From contig CM055097.1 in the NCBI GenBank assembly GCA_029204225.1, positions 65,603,040-65,667,039 of the forward strand: a stretch of DNA of 64,000 nucleotides, in the 5' to 3' direction. A program made the translations under genes and the position numbers. This DNA is from Diphasiastrum complanatum. Its lineage: Eukaryota > Streptophyta > Lycopodiopsida > Lycopodiales > Lycopodiaceae. Of the stretch, positions 10,749 to 27,639 are shown piece by piece. The notes under the pieces were generated by a model. That model saw nothing but the letters and a program-made list of their open reading frames with translations, made no database searches and was not told the DNA's origin. The first letter of the stretch is position 1, and each line of letters begins with the position of its first letter.

Positions 10749-11230
10749 GACCATCTAACTATTTACAAGTCATATGACCTAAACTAGTCAAAATTGTGAA
10801 TTTTAACAGTTTCTCATCTTGATCTCTCTTTTTCTTGAAGAAATCACTTGCAAAATGCCCTTTTGACTCCACAATAAAAGCATTTTAACTTGGATCTATC
10901 TTTTTTTTTGCCAACAAAAGCAGAAGGCTCCCATTGATCTTAACCCTTTGACCACTTGCTTTTGCCTTTGCCCTTGAACTTGCCTTTGATAAACATCGCT
11001 TCCTCCTCTCCAACTTGAGATGTAGAAGATGCACCTCCTCTTGATATAAGCCTAAATTCCTCATTCAGCAAAATCTCTTGCAAATATTTTTCAAAAATAG
11101 TAAAAACACTATTTAGGCCTTTATTGATATAAATGAAACTATCTCTAAGTTGAGATTTCATTTTGGCCTCCAAAACAATAAACCAACAAACTAGTTGACG
11201 ATTTTTCACAATCAAACCTAAAACATTCAC
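10749..11230 (-). pseudogene. internally deleted copia: gag fused to LTR end
   Basis: On the minus strand, 11230 to about 10940 encodes the end of a copia gag (SRGGASSTSQVGEEEAMF, then a Lys/Gly-rich KGKFKGKGKSKW). A zinc knuckle start KCFYCGVK follows near 10870; its second half KGHFASDFFKKKRDQ is in another frame. Immediately after comes 10749-10808, 60 bp that match the start of the LTR of the intact copia at 47,383-53,463, including its terminal TGTTAAAATTCAC. Protease, integrase, RT and RNase H are therefore deleted between gag and the 3' LTR. It belongs to the same family as the intact copy, or a close relative. Confidence 0.75.
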
Positions 11231-16039
<4,809 letters not shown>

Positions 16040-16510
16040 TGTAGGTATAGTAGCAATCATGAGAGCAGGAGTGTGAAGACTATGGCGTCACTCATTTTTG
16101 TGACGGCATGAAGGCCACTATTGGCCACAAGTGATGTTCTTGTGGGACTTTGTGGTCTCCTTAGAACCATTGCTACAGGCTGCATAATCATCATCACCCA
16201 GTTATCATGCGAGATTGGCAAGCTTGAAAGCAGTGTCATTTTTGTGTCTTGATCGTCTATGATAGATCTGACAATGGCCATTTGCTGTAGCAGGTTCTTG
16301 AACTAGTTGATGTGATTTTGTAGGAAATTACCATTTGTCATCTTGAGAGAGAAGAATTTTTTTTTTTCTGAGATGTAGCTTGGAAGCTACATCACGCACT
16401 TCGTACAGGGTGCTCAAGACATCCCGGACTCCCTTGGAGGTTTGAGCTTCATACACATGGCCAATTTGTGTGTCTAAGATGTTGAGTATTATCAGTGCAA
16501 AGTCTTTGAG
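16040..16510 (-). pseudogene. copia gag fragment, inverted relative to the neighbouring pol
   Basis: Minus-strand text reads LIILNILDTQIGHVYEAQTS, then VRDVASKLHLRKK, NHINQFKNLLQQMA and IIDDQDTKMTLLSSLPISHD. This is the UBN2-type gag domain of copia elements, in more than one frame. It resembles the gag piece at 43,370-43,600. The direction is opposite to the copia pol that begins at about 16,512, a few bases away, so an inversion breakpoint lies there. Confidence 0.75.
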
Positions 16511-16511
16511 A

Positions 16512-17066
16512 ACAGAGTAGCTGAAAGAAAGAATTGAACACTTCTGGATGCAACATGATCCATGATAGCCAATGCTTAGTTACCCAAGAAATTTTGGGCC
16601 GAAGCAATATCTACAACCTGCTATCTGCATAATTATTCCAGTACAAAGACAATTGACTCAAAGACTCCGTTCGAAGTCTACTATGGTTACAAACCAAGTT
16701 TGAAATAGCTTCGTGTGTTTGGATGTCTATGCTATGCACAAATACCGTCTGATCTGAGGAAAAACCTAGAACCAGTCAGCTGCAAGAATATTTTCATTGG
16801 TTACTCAACATCACATAAATCATATCACATCTATGATGTCGAAACTGGTCAAATATCAATCAGTCGTGATATTGTCCTTGTTGGCTATAGCAGCTGCAGA
16901 GGATCTGGACATTCATCAGATGGACATCCAGACAACATTCCTTAACATATACATTCAAGAAGATAAATATATCTATCAACCAGAAGGTTACGTCCTTCAA
17001 GGCCAAGAGCATATGGTATGTTAATTGCAGAAGGCTCTCTATGGGCTCAAGCAAGCTCCTAGGGTT
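16512..17066 (+). pseudogene. copia pol, left half (integrase end and RT start)
   Basis: Begins inside the integrase (GVAERKN-like motif), followed by KKFWAEAIS and the GYKPS...FGCLCYAQIPSD segment (16,690-16,750). ISISRDIVLV (about 16,855) then joins directly to RT text AAEDLDIHQMDIQTTFLN, so the usual IN-RT linker is deleted. It ends LQKALYGLKQAP at the insertion site of the Athila-like element. Several stops occur. The pol resumes at 28,902. Confidence 0.85.
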
Positions 17067-18340
17067 TGTGATGCCACGAAATTGTTAAATATTGAATATC
17101 AACTTAAATATGGCATGATATACTCAAAAATGAGGATATGAGCTAGATAAATATAAATCATGAAGAGGCCTAAGTCATTTTTCGAGAATATATCTCCTAA
17201 GTACTTGCCTTGTATTTAAGGACGAGACCTTTAAAAGGGAAGACATTGCCTTAGATAGCCTTTATTAGGTCATCCACACGAAACGACTCTATATGAATCG
17301 ACATGTTAAACTAGAGTAATTTTAACTCATAGTTAAATATAACTCTTATGGTATAATTGAACATATATTCAACCTAATTGTTAACTAGAACTTTTCACGG
17401 GAGTGACGCACCTGTAGTTTTAGACGTGTGTTTGTTCGCCCTGTAGAACATATATTGATCTCACGCTTTAGTCTCGACCATTGAGAGAGAAAAGTTTATG
17501 TATTTGTAAGAGTTTGAAGAAGTGAATAGAGTGCTTAGAGTTATTCTCCCTTATCTCTGTTCTCTGCACTGTTGAGTGTGTGTGCTTTTGAGTCTACTAG
17601 CAATCTCTAACGCATTACATGAATTACTTTCTAATCAGATAGACTCTCTAGTGCATTACAGTCGTTTGCTGTGTATCTGTAAAACATGCTCTAAAGAACT
17701 GTCTTAAACTCATCTTATTCGTCTCTTGCGAATACTTTCTTTTTGGCACTCGAATAACATCTACATTTGGTACAGTCTAGCACGATCATTGAATAAAACT
17801 GTATGTATACATTTGAGATGACAGTCCATGTCTGAAGAATTGAGTCTTTGATATGTGTTCTAGATTGTAACTAACATAAGTTTCTAACGTGCTCTAAAAC
17901 TATTTGTGCTCTTTAACCATAATCTTGGACTTAAGTTGTTGAGGACTTCTATCTAGAAATGAACAGTTCGCAAACGCGATTAATTAATTATCTGCACAAC
18001 CACGAATACATCGAACATTTCTCGATTTTCTGTTGACACCTTAATCAGCTGGAGTGTAGTACTGTTGTGCTACTTTGATAACATCTCACCTGTAGAATGT
18101 GTTTCATTCGATTTGATAGAGGCAAGACTGTTGTTTTGGAATTATTAACACTACACAACCCAACACAAGTATTACTGGTTACTTTCTAATGTATGTAGAC
18201 AACCAGAATAACTTCCGAAGCCACTTCACTCGAGACAAATCATAAATTGTACCAAATATATAACTTTCTAACGCTGTCCTCTATGGGTTCGACATTATTT
18301 ACTACAAAATCTATATTAACCTTGTTGGTATAGCACAACA
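17067..18340 (+). repeat. 5' LTR of the Athila-like element
   Basis: 1,274 bp, starting TGTGATGCCA and ending TATAGCACAACA. It matches the 3' LTR across its full length with scattered substitutions and small indels, so the insertion is not very recent. TG...CA ends are present. Confidence 0.93.
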
Positions 18341-18352
18341 TATACCAATTTT

Positions 18353-18370
18353 TGGCGCCGTTGCCAGGGA
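18353..18370 (+). promoter_or_regulatory. primer binding site, tRNA-Asp type
   Basis: TGGCGCCGTTGCCAGGGA lies 12 bases after the LTR. It is complementary to the 3' end of plant tRNA-Asp, with one mismatch in the CCCCGGCAACGGCGCCA tail region. Confidence 0.85.
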
Positions 18371-18399
18371 TAGCTTATGAAAGTTATAAGAAAACTGAC

Positions 18400-20690
18400 A
18401 CATCCATCTCCATTTCTAGTGTATGTCGATAGAGAATCTCGTTTAGAACAATACTATAAGCTTAGAGAGGAATTTTTACGAAGACAGAGTGAGAGTGCGA
18501 GTCGAAGAAACCCAGTTACTTGAAGTCCTAATTAGCTTTGGTATGGAGGGTCCTGCTGCACCTGTCACTTCTATCTCAATGTTCAGAAGAAGACTAAAGA
18601 ATCCCTTTGAAAATATACACGAAATGTTAAGAATCTTATAAGAAAACTAACCGGTGTATATCTCGTTGATATGCAGATCAAATGGTTTTTGGCTGGTTTA
18701 CCACCAAAGGTTGATCGGTATTGCAGACAAGGGGACATGACCTCCTTAGCAGGATTAATAGCTAGTGCTAAAAACTTTGAGACCTCGAAACTAGCATGAA
18801 AGCGACACTCAACTAAAAGACCTCGTAAGTCCAAAACTGATTCTAGTGATAGCGATGATGATTCGGCTTCTGACTCAAGTACCAGTTCTTCAAGTTCGGA
18901 GTCCGAAAGTAGTGATTCATCAAAATCATAAGCTGATAAAGGAGATAAAAGAAATAAACGACGATCCAAATGAAAGGACGACACGAAAACCATCGAGGAT
19001 AAGTCGTCAACTTCTAAAATTGAAAAGCTTTGGAAGAGTAATATGGCTAATAAAAAGTTTAATGATTGAAAAGTGCAGATCTCTGAAGTTGCAAACAAAA
19101 GACCAAAAGGTCTTTTTCCAACTCAGGAATGTGGTGTACGAAATGTGGAACTTCTGGACATACTAAGGAAGACTCCACCACTGTGAATGTAAAATATATC
19201 GAAGATCCTGCCCAGGAGGTACTTTTTATTTTTCAAAATGATGTGACTACTAATTATGTTCAGGGTAGCAGAATAGACCAAAGTTTGCATCAAGAAGACA
19301 CAATCCTCTTGAATTTGTTGGACCAGCGATGAAGTCACAAACCAAGACTAAGCTAGTGTCGGGCAACTGTTACAACTATGGAGAGCTAGGACATTTTTCA
19401 CCTGACTGTCCTCAACCAGGAAAGCCGATTGGTTATGTACTATTATGCTCGAACTGTAGGGAGCCTGGCCACAAGTATCCTGACTGCCCTCAGCCGTAGA
19501 AGCCACGACCTAAATATCAGTATGTAGCAACACCAGCTGCTGCAGACTCGAAAGCAAAAGCTTCGACTGATTCTGTTGTGTAGAGGATTGATATTATTGA
19601 AGGAAAATTGGCAAAGACAGAACACCAATCCTGGCCAAGTGATGTGGAAAAGATATTCAAAGTCACAACGAGAAGCAAAGGCTCGTCGAAACCTGAACAT
19701 AAATCTTCAACGAAGCATAGAAAATCTTCGAAGAAGAAATCTTCTAGCAAGTCGACGAACAAATCTACAACCAAAGATGATCTTAAAGATGACCCTGACT
19801 ATGACCGCAATGCTGCAAAATTATTTGCAAAAGACATCTCAGCAGAAGTGAAAGAAATTATCAACACTAAACTTCAGTCAGCTACTGCAGAGAAGGTGGT
19901 CACATTCGAGGAAGGGGACGACGAAATACCGAAGACTAAATTGTCTAGTGCTGTTATTGACAAGCCAATCTCAAAATCAAAGACGAAGGACTATGACATA
20001 GTGACTGATATTGGATCTCCTCATCCAAACATCACTTTTGAGCAATTATTGGCATATAACCCTTATTACAGAAAGCAACTGAAAGGTCTTTCTACCCCTA
20101 AAAAGAAGAAAAAAGTTTCTTTGCCAGATGTTGGTGTATTGTCTATCGATTTAGGAGATCTCGGCGCACCTGAAATTGATGTTACCATTGTTGGATGTTT
20201 GATTGAAAAAGTGTCGATAGACTCTGGTAAATGAAGACACAGCTCATGCTTTGGGGCTGACTGACATTCAACCGACACAGCGAAATATAAAGTTAGCTGA
20301 TCCGACACGACGAAAACCTGTTGGAGAATTGAAGGGTGTTACTGTTTACATTCAAGCCAAGCCTTTCACAATGAATTTCATAGTTATCAAACCGATTGGT
20401 TTGTCATCTTATTCTGTGCTAATTGGACGGCCCTGGCTTTATCAATCAAACGCAAGTGTTCATTGGAAATCCAGAGAGTTGAGATTTCAGACTGGTGAGA
20501 CCAATAATCGAGGTAAGCCATCAGAACAAATTATCACCTGGAGTTGTGACAAATATGAAGGTGAAACTCCTTTGTCTGACACCAGTTTTACCTCAAAAGA
20601 ATCTTCTTATGCCTTAGATATTTTTTCCAATGCATCTGACATCGAAATGCAATATTTCGAATGTTATGAGAATACTATGTTATGAGAATA
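18400..20690 (+). pseudogene. gag and protease of the Athila-like element
   Basis: Gag text is spread over frames from about 18,620 (QIKWFLAGLPPKVDRYCRQG; acidic/Ser-rich run near 18,850-18,930). Three knuckle-like motifs follow: CTKCGTSGH at about 19,135, CYNYGELGHFSPDC at about 19,375 and CSNCREPGHKYPDC at about 19,450. Only the third fits CX2CX4HX4C fully. A Lys/Ser-rich linker (19,680-19,770) precedes the retropepsin: IEKVSIDSG with the catalytic DSG near 20,220, broken by a frame change, then NEDTAHALGLTD and SYSVLIGRPWLYQSNASVHW to 20,460. Tat/Athila proteases end with this LIGRPWL-type motif. Nonfunctional. Confidence 0.8.
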
Positions 20691-20936
20691 CTGACGAAGA
20701 AGAATTCTTCGATGCCTGCAACGTTGAAGCGGATGTTTTGAATGAAGAAATTAAAGTTGCAGACATGAACTCGAAAGAGTCTGATGATTCAAATGATGAA
20801 TCTGAATACAAATTTGGTAACAAGAACTAGACTGACGACAAGAATATATCTATGGAGTCAATCATGCACAAAATTCATGGCCATACCAAGGCCAGTATGA
20901 CAGAAGGTATCATTCTACCAGATTTTACTGAACTAA

Positions 20937-22487
20937 TTGAACTTGCACCTGGCAGATTTGTGCATGTTTCAAAGTCACGAAGAATCGGAATTAGCGGAAT
21001 TTACTGAATTGCTGAAGGAGTATCAAGATGTCTTTGTCTGGTCGTTCGACGATTTGAAAGGTATACCTATAGAATTCGGAGAGCACCTCACCGTATTAAT
21101 CTTAAAGAAGATGTTGTACTTATTCGACAGAGACAGTATCATCTCAATCGAAAGTACTCCCTCATAGTTAAGGACAAACTCAACAAGCATCTTAAGGCAG
21201 GTATTATCTATCCTCTGTCTTAAGCAGTGAATGGATTTCACCCATTGTTGTTGTTTCGAAGAAGAAGACTGGCAAAATACGAATATGCCAGGATTTCCGC
21301 AAGCTCAATGTTGCCACAAGGAAGGATCATCGTCCTCTATCCTTCACTGATTCTATCTTAGATCAAGTTGCTGGTCAAGAATGTTACAGTTTCTGTGATA
21401 GTTTCTCTAGTTATAATCAGGTTGGAGTGATAAAGGAGGATCGTTCAAAGACCACGTTTACTACAGATTGGGGCACTTATGCCTACAACAAAATGCCCTT
21501 TGGTCTTTGCAATGCACCAGCGACTTTTCAGTTAATCATAATGTTAATTTTTGCTGCATTCCTAAGAACTTTTCTTGAGATCTTTATTGATGATTTTTGT
21601 GTATATAGTGATATAAAGACACATCTACAGAAGCTGAAACTTACATTGCAATGGTGTCAAGATACTAGTTTATCCCTTCATCCAGAGAAATGTTTTTTCG
21701 GTATGAAAGAAGAAATTGTACTTGGACACAGAATATCAAATAGAGGAATAGAAGTTGATAAAGATAAAGTTGAACTTATAAAAAATCTCCAAATACCAAC
21801 CAATCTACGTGAACTAAGAGCTTTCTTAGGACATGTCGGCTATTATCGAAGATTTATCCAAAATCATGCTTCTATTGTTGCTTCTCTTACGCATCTACTC
21901 AAGAACCAAGTAGAATACTTGTGGACGAATGAACAGTAGAAAGCATTCGAAGAACTTAAGCAGAGATTGATCAATGCTCCTATTCTGAGACTAGCCAACT
22001 GGGCTATTTTATTCATAGTTATGTTGATGTTTTTGCATTTGCTATTGGCGTTTGTCTAAGTCAGAAGGACGGTCAGAAGAAAGATCATCCCATATACTAT
22101 GCGAGTCAACAGCTCAATGCCTCAGAGAAGAATTATTCGGCTATAGAAAGAGAAGCACTTGGAATGATTTTCACTATTAAGAAATTTCAGCATTATTTGC
22201 TAGGATATGCTTTTATTTTTCATGTTGATCACTATGCTCTAAAGTATCTTGTGAATAAACCAGATTTATCAAGACGAATTGTTCGATGGGTTCTACTTTT
22301 GCAGGAATTCACTTATCAAGTAGAACTTCGTCAAGGAAAATATCATACGAATGATGATTATCTATCGCGACTCAGCACAAGAAAAATTGAAAAACCAATT
22401 AATTATGATTTTTCAGACAAAAATCTATTTGAAATTTCATCTACGAATTTGTTATATTCTGATATCATTACTTATTTCAAGAATTAG
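20937..22487 (+). pseudogene. reverse transcriptase and RNase H of the Athila-like element
   Basis: RT begins near 20,990 (LLKEYQDVFVWSFDDLKGIP). PIVVVSKKKTGKIRICQDFR (21,240-21,300) is RT motif 1. MPFGLCNAPATFQ is near 21,490. FIDDFCVYSD near 21,590 carries the catalytic DD. LGHVGYYRRFI at about 21,830 leads to RNase H: YYASQQLNASEKNYSAIERE near 22,100-22,155, then FHVDHYALKYLVNKPDLSR. Stops at about 21,165, 21,220 and 21,939 and frame shifts make it inactive. Confidence 0.9.
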
Positions 22488-22508
22488 ATATATCCGGATG
22501 GTTATGAT

Positions 22509-23696
22509 TTGGAGCAAAAAATAGTTTTTCAATATAAGGTAGCACCTTATACGATTATTAACAATGTCCTGTACAAGCTTGGTACTGATCAGCAACTAAG
22601 AAGATGTCTCGAAACAACAGATATTAAAAAGGTTGTTCAAACCTTACATTCAGAGGATGTTGGCGGACAATTTGCTTTAAAGAACACTGTTAATAAGATA
22701 TTGATTGCCAAATATTGGTGGCCAACAATGTTCAAGGATGTATCAAATTATATTCGTTCGTGTGATCCATGTCAGAGATCTGGTAAGCCCACAAAGGCAA
22801 TGAATTGGTCGTTGACACCAATCCTGCCTCTTGCACCATTTGAGAAGTGGGAAATTGACTTTGTCGGTCCAATCAAACCTGTGACTCGACATACAAAGTG
22901 TCGTTATATTCTTGTTGCAACAGATTATGCTACAAAGAATGTTGAGGCAGAAGCAACGACATGAAATGATGCTAAAACTGTCGTCGCGTTCTTATTTAAA
23001 TTTATAATCACAAGATATAAGTGTCCACTTGAATTAGTAAGTGACCATGGTAAACATTTTCTAAATGATACAATACGGTTGCTTACAACATATTTTTTGA
23101 TTAAACATAGAAAAACAACCCCTTATAATCCAAAAGCAAAAGGGTTAACTGAGAGAGCCAATGGAATCTTATGTAAGATCCTGAACAAGATTACTATTGC
23201 ACATGCGACTGATTGGGATCAGAAATTACCATCAATTCTCTGGGCTTATCGTAACACAGAAAAAATCACGACGAAGCAGACACCATATTTTCTTACTTAT
23301 GGTATGCATCCTATTTCGTCTATTGAATTTGAGGAGACAACTTTTTGTATTTAAGCTCAACGAACAGATGCGGAAAGTATTAACGAAAGGTTGACCAATG
23401 TTGAAGAACTATCTGAAGCTCATATAAATTCACAAAAATTAATGGAGGAAATCCAGGAACAACAAAAGAAAAAGTATGACAGTCGTATCAGGAAATGTGA
23501 TCTTAAAGCTGATGACTTTGCGCTGATTTACGATAGTCAACATCAAAAGTTCCCTGAAAAACTTCATATGAGATGGCTCGGACCTTATAAAGTCATAGAG
23601 GTGATTGAGAATGGTTCTGTACAACTCCAATCACTTGAAGGTGAACTATTACCTACACAAATTAATGGGTCCAGACTCAAGAAATACTACTTTTGA
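22509..23696 (+). pseudogene. integrase of the Athila-like element
   Basis: The HHCC zinc domain ends CDPCQRSGK near 22,770. The core follows: [10 protein letters not shown] (first Asp, about 22,855), LVSDHGKHF (second Asp, about 23,040) and KGLTERANG (Glu, about 23,150). A TGA at 22,964 splits the core. The C-terminal part ends MRWLGPYKVIEVIENGSVQL and a stop at 23,696. No chromodomain follows, as expected for Athila/Tat. Confidence 0.9.
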
Positions 23697-24103
23697 CTAG
23701 AAATTTTTTTGTCTTATTCTTTTCTAATATTTTTCTGTTATTGATCGCGAATTTTTTTCTTTTCTAGAATTGATCGCGATTTTTCTCCTATCTTTTCTAG
23801 AAATGTTCGTAAAATTTTCTACCACTTTCTAGCATATTTTTTTTTTCTCAAAAATCATTCTTTAAAAGTGTTTTCACGAACTTTTCAAGAATTTTTCTAG
23901 AATTCTCAAGACCCAACTGGGGGCCCTATCCTGCTAACAGGGTCTCTAGACTGTGTTAGGCCCGCCATGGCTATGGACCGTGTTGGGGCACACTACTCAC
24001 ACTGTCTTGCCCTGTTGGTGGTGTACACTGGACACGACCCTGACTATGGTATCTGACCAATCTGTGTTCTCTAGGGTTCAGCACTGGTTACGAGCTCATA
24101 ACC
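23697..24103. other. T-rich spacer and possible chromovirus LTR remnant
   Basis: 23,700-23,900 is T-rich noncoding DNA after the integrase stop, with TTGATCGCGA repeated near 23,740 and 23,770. From about 23,905 the GC content rises; this part lies where the antisense chromovirus 3' LTR should be, but its ends cannot be fixed. Confidence 0.4.
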
Positions 24104-25490
24104 CTCCCTCCCCCTTAAGAACCGTCTTGGTCCTCTAAGACAAACTCTGGAAAAAACTTGCGAAGGACGTTGCCTCTTTCCCAAGTGGCATTCTCAACAG
24201 GCTGATCATTCCACTTAACCAGATATTCTTGGTATAGAGTATGATGAGTCTGCATCTCTCTACTATCAAGAATCTCCTCTGGTTCATGTGGAGGTTGCTG
24301 AGTATCTAATGGGAGAACTAGAACACTGTCCCCTACCAGATTTTTTGATCTGGCTAAGGCTTTTCATAACTGACTTACATGAAAGACTGGAAAAATCTTA
24401 CTAATGTGTGGGGGTTCTAGTTCATAGGTGACCTCTCTCCTACTGATGGTAAAGGGACCACAATGCCTTGGAGACAACTTAGCACACACTCCTGATTTGA
24501 GGGTTTTAGAGTCAACTGGGACTCTCAAGTAGACTTTCTCACCAGCGGAGTACTGCACATCCCATCTGTGCGGATCTGCATAATGTCTGGCTCGATCTTG
24601 GGACTGCCTGATGCTACGCTTAGCATGTTCTATCATTTGGTTTAGGTCCTCTAAAAAGTTTCTAGCTGCTTCAACTTTTTCTTGTTTAAACCCTACACCT
24701 GTGGGTGAGCGTGGCTGAAAACCGTACATCAGCATAAATGGGCTGTATCCCGTAGCTGAATGTTTGGTACTGTTGTAAGCAAACTCTAATTTCGAGATAT
24801 ACTCCTCCCAATTAGTCTGCTTCTTGCTGACGTATGCACGAAGCATATCCTCAAGCACCTAATTTACCCTCTCTCTTTGATCGTCCGTCTGTGGATGGTC
24901 GGTGGTACTCATATTAAGTTTAGTATGGAGATGATGGAATACTGCCCTCCAAAAATTTCCAATAAATTTACTGTCCCGGTCACTGACTATGCCAAAAAGC
25001 AGACCGTACAATTTAAATTGCCCGTCTACAAACAACCTCGCTAACACTGGAGCTCTAATGGTTGTTTTGGTCGAAATGAAATGAGCCATTTTGGTCAGAT
25101 GGTCAACTGTGACCCATATAGCATCATTACCCTTTTGGGTTTTAGGCAGGCCTACTATAAAATCCATGGAAATACTCTCCCATTTACTAGTTGGTATTTC
25201 TAAAGACTGCAACAACCCTCCTGTCTTTAAACGCTCTGCTTTGTTTACTTGACATTTCTGGCAACTAGTTATATACTAGTGGACATCCTTTTCATTACTG
25301 GGCCAGAAAAATTGCCTATGAAGAAGCTCATAGGTCTTTTGTATGCCTGGGTGTCCCGCACTAGGATTGTCATGACATTCATATAGGACCTACTGCCTAT
25401 AATCCTCTGAATTGGGGACACATACTCTATCTCTATAGAGCAAGTACTCATCCTGAATGGAATATTGTTTCCATTTGAATCTCGGATGAC
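24104..25490 (-). pseudogene. chromovirus integrase plus chromodomain, antisense inside the Athila-like element
   Basis: Minus-strand reading from about 25,480: [20 protein letters not shown] and YITSCQKCQVNKAERL (H2C2 domain), WESISMDFIVGLP (first Asp), IVSDRDSKFIGNFWRAVFHH (second Asp), TTDHPQTDDQRERVN (Glu region), then MLMYGFQPRSP and LSPRHCGPFTISRR. A chromodomain tail is near 24,210-24,250 (YLVKWNDQPVENATWE), followed by LEDQDGS and a stop. The purine tract AAGGGGGAGGGAGGG follows directly (plus 24,105-24,120). Stops break the frame. Upstream RT is missing. On the right the sequence ends near CTCGGATGAC, which is present twice (about 25,491 and 25,507). Confidence 0.88.
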
Positions 25491-27330
25491 ATCAATCTCG
25501 GATGACGATGCCACTCCGTCCGAAACTTCAGGCAGAGCTCAAGCTGTAGCAGAAGGCGACACTAGAGCAGTTGAGGACGATGAAGATGAACCAGATAACT
25601 AGCCCTAATGGTTTCGCACCATGTGAGAGAAAGCCAAGAATCTAGTGGCTGGCATTTACGAATTCGACCGCCACAACCAGAAAAACATTTTGGATTTGAT
25701 AGAAGCGGAGCGAAAGTATCAAGTCTCCCTCAAAGAGTCTTACAAGGAGATCGATTCGCTCGAATCAGACAAAAGCCAACTGATTGAACGAAATCGTTCC
25801 CTCGACACACAGCTTCAGACTACCATTAATGAAGATGATTCTTTGAAGCAGATCAATAAGGCTACTGAGGCCAAGTCTGTCAATGATCAAACTGAGATTG
25901 ATTCTTTGAAAAAGCAACTCCTGGATGCCAATAAACACAATGTCACTCTCCAGAAACAATTGCAGGAGGAGCAAGCGACAAGAATAAAGGCAGAAGCTGC
26001 ACTTGCTCTATGTAGCAATGTTGAATCAATCACAATAGACCTCTCTAAACTGAACCAGCTCCAAGGCCAGATGCTCAAAAAATTTTGAGTCGAGTTCCTA
26101 CAACCGCTCGAGGATGGGAAGGCTCTTGTTGAGGAGAGTTGGCTGAGTTGAAGGAGTTGTCTAGTGAAGCCACCCCAACTTGTAGCGGGCCCGATTCTCA
26201 TGAAGAATATCTTCAGGCCCTGCTTCGCATTGATGATCTAACATAGCAACTTCAAGTTATGTCTACTTGTTCTGGAGTCACTGACCATCCAGAATATTTG
26301 GAGGCAGTCGCAAATATCGACCAGCTCGAACAGGAGTTGTCAAATCTCAAGCAGTAGTTGGAAGACCAGAAGTTAGCTGTTGAGTTACAAACTCAGGATC
26401 TGACATCAGCAGCTACTTAGGCAAAACAACCACGACGAAACTAATCAAAGGTTGTCCTGAAAAATTCCATGCATTTGCTGAATGATTTTAGAAGTGGTGT
26501 CCACAATCATTTAACATTGAATTACAATGGCATGTGGATTACATGATGCTAACAGGCGCAATAGGTATCTCCTTCGACGACTGGAAGATGCCATGGGAAA
26601 AGGATGAGTTTCTCTAGTTATGGGCCCAGTTATCTATCGAGCAGAAAGGATGTCTCTGCTGGGGCATAATCCAGGGGAAATTTCAAGTTGTGCCTTTCGG
26701 TTTAGTAGAGTTATACATAGGCTCTTCTGCTATGTATGCTCTCGGATATATTCGTAAAAAAATTTCAATTTTTGCGAAATGAAAATAATAAGCGACATTA
26801 TTGGAAGTGGAAGTCGCAGTTTCGATTGTACAAACCACAAGGTGTTGTGGATCTAGGTGCCTTTGATGATGCAAGTTTGTTGATCAATGTAAATATGGCT
26901 TATCCAAAGCTATTCAGTCTTTACGTGGATTGGGAACGAAACCTTGCTGATTATTTTGCGAAGATTTGACACAATCTACAAGATCAAAGGAAGTCACTTT
27001 GCTATAAGCAATTTTGTACATATACATTTTGGCAATTTGGAACTTTTGCAGCAAAAACATTGTTTTTCGTTCGGAATCTTTATGTTAGAAATTCTTTTAT
27101 CGGATTTTCAGCTCGCTATTGTAAAAACATCACACTTCATAGTGATTCAGATGAAGATATCAAGTTAACTCAGGAGCTTTTTGATGGAACATTGCTCCCG
27201 GTTAAGCTTGAAGATTTCGGCAACCTACCAGTTGGCCGCTATACGAAATTAAAAGAAGACTTAATGTTGATTGAGGCTCAACAAAATTTGGAGTTAGCCC
27301 AAAAACTACATGAAAAATTGAATCCTTAAA
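25490..27330 (+). pseudogene. extra 3' ORF region of the Athila-like element (coiled coil, unknown)
   Basis: Between integrase and the 3' LTR lies a region of broken frames. 25,645-26,088 encodes 147 residues, strongly helical (SLKESYKEIDSLESDKSQLI, SLKKQLLDANKHNVTLQKQL), a long coiled coil. Acidic text DDDATPSETSGRAQAVAEGD precedes it near 25,505. Further coiled-coil text runs to about 26,420 in other frames. 26,736-26,966 and 27,060-27,329 carry FEVRN-free, Lys/Phe-rich text ending LELAQKLHEKLNP. Athila elements often hold an extra ORF here, sometimes called env-like. I see no signal peptide or clear membrane segment, so an envelope role is not supported. Function unknown. Confidence 0.55.
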
Positions 27331-27624
27331 TATTCATTCTTTGCCTATATTGTGGTGATGTTTCTATGTGATGCTGAATCCAAGTTTTTGAAGTTTTGAA
27401 GATGTTTTGTAGTTTGATTCCAGTTGTCATCAATAATTCATAGATCAAATCAAATCAACATATTTAATTCAAAGACACAGCAAAGGCACGTATTCTCTAA
27501 GACAAAGAAATATCTGAAGGTATATGAAGGAATATTTTTTCGCCTTAACAAAAATATGAAGGACAAAATGTTTCACGAATAATCCTCGAAATAAAGATTA
27601 TATGTTCACGAGGACGTTTCACAT

Positions 27625-27637
27625 TTGAGAAAAGGGA
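27625..27637 (+). promoter_or_regulatory. polypurine tract of the Athila-like element
   Basis: TTGAGAAAAGGGA lies two bases before the 3' LTR and would prime plus-strand DNA synthesis. Confidence 0.75.
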
Positions 27638-27639
27638 TA

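Noticed and set aside
25490-27330. Envelope gene of an endogenous-retrovirus-like element
   Set aside because: No signal peptide, membrane segment or cleavage motif visible; the coiled coil alone does not support an envelope.
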